A DNA stretch of 64,000 nucleotides from the NCBI GenBank assembly GCA_963658085.1, contig CAVKOU010000006.1:1-64000 (forward strand). Direction: 5' to 3'. The stretch's first letter is position 1, and every line of letters begins with the position of its first letter. Positions 61,873 to 64,000 of the stretch are shown here, one piece after another. The DNA is from CAKRJP01 sp963658085 (lineage in GTDB: Bacteria; Bacillota; Clostridia; Lachnospirales; Lachnospiraceae). Under the pieces are notes generated by a model. It worked only from the letters and a program-made list of their open reading frames with translations. It ran no database searches and was not told where the DNA came from. Position numbers and translations under genes: made by a program.

Positions 61873-62808
61873 ATGACTCTAAACCAAATTTTATATTTTC
61901 AAAAAGTAGCAAGATATGAGAATTATCATCATGCGGCGGAAGAGTTGTATGTATCCCAGCCATCCCTTAGCAGATCTATGGCATCTTTGGAAAATGAACT
62001 TGGGGTGACTTTGTTTGAGAAGGTGGGACGAGGTGTCACCCTTACAAAAGCCGGCAAGCTGTTTTTAGAATATGTAGACCGGATTGTAGAAGATTGTAAT
62101 GTGGCTATCGATAAAATGCAGGAATTATCCTCCGATGGTGGAAAAATCGATATTGGATATGTGTTTCCTCTGGCAGGGTATTACGTTCCTCAAAAGGTTC
62201 GAAGTTTCTTAAGTCAGGAAGCAAATACAAATGTGGTTTTTAACTTTTGGCAAAATCATACGCCGGCCATTGAGAAGAAAGTTAGATCCGGAGAGTTAGA
62301 CATTGGGCTTGGAGGATATCTAAAACGGGATGATATGGAGTTTGTTCCTTTATTATACCAGGAGTTAGTGATTATTACCCCTAAGGAGCATCCGTTGAAG
62401 GATCTAGAGTATATTCCGCTGGCTGAGATGGGAAAATATCCTGTGATCGGATATGATCCGGAATCCTGGATGGGAACTTACGCAAGACATTTATTTAAGA
62501 AATATCACATAAGTCCCAATATGATCGCGGAGTGTCCCGATGAATATTCGATTATTGCTATGGTACGGGAAAATTTTGGAATCGCTATTATGCCTAAGAC
62601 AGATATTTTGACCAAGGCAGAGGGAGTTACTACTCATAAAATCGAAAATTTAACGATCTATCGACAGATTTTTATGTTTTGGATGAAGGATCGATATCAC
62701 CTTCCGGCGGTAGAAAGATTTATTCAATACATGAAAACCCAGGCTGAGCCGGAAATCGATAACTTAAGTGTATCGAAATTTTACTTGAAAGATATTGTTA
62801 ATTTTTAG
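61873..62808 (+). CDS. LysR-family transcriptional regulator
   Basis: 311 residues. Winged helix-turn-helix at about 1-60 (HHAAEELYVSQPSLSRSMASL in part; GRGVTLTKAGKLFLEYV) and a substrate-binding domain of two alpha/beta lobes from about 90 on. Divergent from aroD and upstream of the flavoprotein, the classic LysR position. It likely senses an acid handled by the cluster and activates both sides. Confidence 0.93.
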   Translation: MTLNQILYFQKVARYENYHHAAEELYVSQPSLSRSMASLENELGVTLFEKVGRGVTLTKAGKLFLEYVDRIVEDCNVAIDKMQELSSDGGKIDIGYVFPLAGYYVPQKVRSFLSQEANTNVVFNFWQNHTPAIEKKVRSGELDIGLGGYLKRDDMEFVPLLYQELVIITPKEHPLKDLEYIPLAEMGKYPVIGYDPESWMGTYARHLFKKYHISPNMIAECPDEYSIIAMVRENFGIAIMPKTDILTKAEGVTTHKIENLTIYRQIFMFWMKDRYHLPAVERFIQYMKTQAEPEIDNLSVSKFYLKDIVNF

Positions 62809-62829
62809 TCGTAACAGTTATGATAAAAA

Positions 62830-62840
62830 TGTCACAAACG
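62830..62840. promoter_or_regulatory. 11-bp word shared with the aroD promoter region
   Basis: TGTCACAAACG, identical to 61689-61699. It lies 37 bases before the flavoprotein start codon and could be a regulator half-site. Confidence 0.55.
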
Positions 62841-62877
62841 AAGGATGCTTATCGATTCGTAGGTTAAGGAGAAAATT

Positions 62878-64000
62878 ATGAAGACCAAATATTCAAAGAT
62901 ATTTGAACCAATCACAGTTAAACGTACTACAATAAAAAATCGTATCGCTATGACTCCAATGGGGACTAATTACGGAGAAACAAGCGGTGAGATGAGTAAC
63001 CGTCACATGAACTATTATTCTTTAAGAGCAAAAGGTGGCGTGGGTCTCATTATTTTAGAGAATGCAAATATTGAATATCCGGTAGGATCTAATGGTACCA
63101 GTCAGATTCGTATTGATCACGATAGTTTTATGCCGCGCTATTATCAGCTGGTTGAGAACCTTCACAAGAATGGAGCAACCGTAGCTATTCAGGTGAACCA
63201 TGCCGGAGCATCTGCTTCATCTGCAAGAACTGGAATGGAGACAGTTTCTTCTTCTAATGTTCCAACGAAAGCAGGCGGAGAGATTCCTCGTCCTATGACG
63301 AAGGAAGAAATCCTTACAACAGTAAAGAAATATGGAGAGGCTGCTAAGAGAGTACAGGCTATCGGATTTGATGCTATTGAGATCCACTGTGGACACTCTT
63401 ATCTTATGAGTCAGTTTATCTCACCATATTACAATAAGAGAACTGATGAATTTGGTGGATCTGTGGAAAACCGTATGAGATTCCCTCGCATGGTATTGGA
63501 AGAGGTTCGTAACGCAGTAGGACAATGGTTCCCAATCATTGTTCGTGTTTCAGCAGAAGAGCGTGTGCCAGGAGGAAATACTTTAGAGGATACTTTGGAG
63601 TACTTAGAATATTTAGATGAATATGTAGATATGTACGATGTGTCTTGTGGACTTAATCCATCTTTGCAATATCAAATTGATTCTAACTTCCTTCCTGATG
63701 GATGGCGTTCTTATATGTCAAGAGCTGTAAAAGACAAATTTGGAAAGCCGGTAATCAATACTGGAAATTACCGTGATCCAGCTGTTGTAGAGAAGGTATT
63801 AGAGAGCGGAGACGTAGATATCGTAGGTATGGGTCGTGGACTTATCGCAGAACCAAACTGGGTGAAGAAAGTTCAACATGGAGAGGAAGACTTCCTTCGT
63901 AAATGTATTTCTTGTAACGTTGGTTGTGCAGGCAACCGTATCGGTGTTAACAGACCAATCCGTTGTACAGTAAATCCTGCAGTTCCTGAAGGTGATGTAT
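62878..64000 (+). CDS. NADH:flavin oxidoreductase (old yellow enzyme/enoate reductase family), partial
   Basis: The first 374 codons of a gene that runs past the window end. ATG 62878 has AAGGAG at 62867-62872. The N-terminal FMN barrel is clear: FEPITVKRTTIKNRIAMTPM, EIHCGHSYLMSQFISPYYNK, RTDEFGGSVENRMRFP and VGMGRGLIAEPNW. The Cys motif C-x2-C-x3-C-x11-C (CISCNVGC...C) follows, as in FadH-type dienoyl-CoA reductases and 2-enoate reductases with a [4Fe-4S] cluster. A C-terminal FAD/NAD domain is expected outside the window. Probably reduces a C=C bond of an unsaturated acid, possibly one derived from shikimate or a hydroxycinnamate; the substrate is inference. Confidence 0.9.
   Translation, partial: MKTKYSKIFEPITVKRTTIKNRIAMTPMGTNYGETSGEMSNRHMNYYSLRAKGGVGLIILENANIEYPVGSNGTSQIRIDHDSFMPRYYQLVENLHKNGATVAIQVNHAGASASSARTGMETVSSSNVPTKAGGEIPRPMTKEEILTTVKKYGEAAKRVQAIGFDAIEIHCGHSYLMSQFISPYYNKRTDEFGGSVENRMRFPRMVLEEVRNAVGQWFPIIVRVSAEERVPGGNTLEDTLEYLEYLDEYVDMYDVSCGLNPSLQYQIDSNFLPDGWRSYMSRAVKDKFGKPVINTGNYRDPAVVEKVLESGDVDIVGMGRGLIAEPNWVKKVQHGEEDFLRKCISCNVGCAGNRIGVNRPIRCTVNPAVPEGDV

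Overview
The window reads as a chromosomal segment of an anaerobic, low-GC Firmicute, most likely a gut-type member of Lachnospiraceae (Clostridia). This is inferred from gene content and not from an rRNA. Pointers are a DUF1934 protein next to murI, LL-diaminopimelate aminotransferase (dapL), an archaeal-type AspRS with gatCAB behind a T-box, a PduL phosphotransacylase, a four-subunit 2-oxoacid:ferredoxin oxidoreductase, a group-B-like [FeFe] hydrogenase, hybrid cluster protein, a secreted ChW-repeat protein and strong AGGAGG ribosome sites. No rRNA, prophage, insertion sequence or CRISPR array was seen. Four tRNAs (Gln-CTG, Pro-CGG, Gly-TCC, Arg-ACG) are present, none with an encoded CCA.

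0-9.7 kb: murI, a DUF1934 gene, a membrane-anchored hypothetical, hcp (minus) divergent from a Crp/Fnr regulator, a lipoprotein with FKBP and trigger-factor-like parts, an orphan receiver-AraC regulator, an HPr-like protein without the active histidine, a proline iminopeptidase-like hydrolase and pduL. 9.7-14.2 kb: glnA behind an attenuator-like leader and followed by an ANTAR protein, then dapF and dapL. 14.2-19.2 kb: tRNA-Gln, tRNA-Pro, the por(C-D-A-B) operon and a CLC chloride channel. 19.2-24.3 kb: a T-box controlling aspS2-gatC-gatA-gatB, which makes Asn-tRNA (and perhaps Gln-tRNA) by transamidation. The candidate specifier GAAC overlaps a Glu and an Asn codon.

24.3-38.4 kb: ptsI, an ABC/FtsX exporter pair, a secreted C39-like protein, htpG under a perfect CIRCE operator, a DUF5721-like gene, rluF, ligA, a divergent clpX, a small coiled-coil protein and a degenerate signal-peptidase-II-like protein. 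38.4-43.4 kb: tRNA-Gly, a second C39-like protein, and a three-gene cluster of two putative esterases plus an ATP-grasp protein with eight 45-bp repeats and a histone-H1-like tail. This cluster is one of the two best candidates for an undescribed system. 43.4-50.2 kb: FeoA-like protein, secreted ChW/CAP protein, [FeFe] hydrogenase, and a metal-efflux operon (HMA protein, P1B ATPase, ArsR repressor) with a palindrome at its promoter.

50.2-58.3 kb: asnB behind an attenuator, an FUSC-family membrane protein, lysC, tRNA-Arg, an RluA-type pseudouridine synthase and a pseudokinase-like/TM/TPR-like protein. 58.4-64 kb: GntP permease, esterase and type I dehydroquinate dehydratase (minus), a divergent LysR regulator, and the first 374 codons of an old-yellow-enzyme/enoate-reductase-type flavoprotein that runs off the window. 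An identical 11-bp word lies at both flanks of the LysR gene. Together these suggest a regulon for uptake and breakdown of quinate, shikimate or their esters, with a possible reductive step; this is the second system candidate.

Functional links: lysC, dapF and dapL feed lysine and cell wall DAP, murI gives D-Glu for the wall; glnA, asnB and aspS2-gatCAB cover amide nitrogen; por and the hydrogenase share ferredoxin chemistry.
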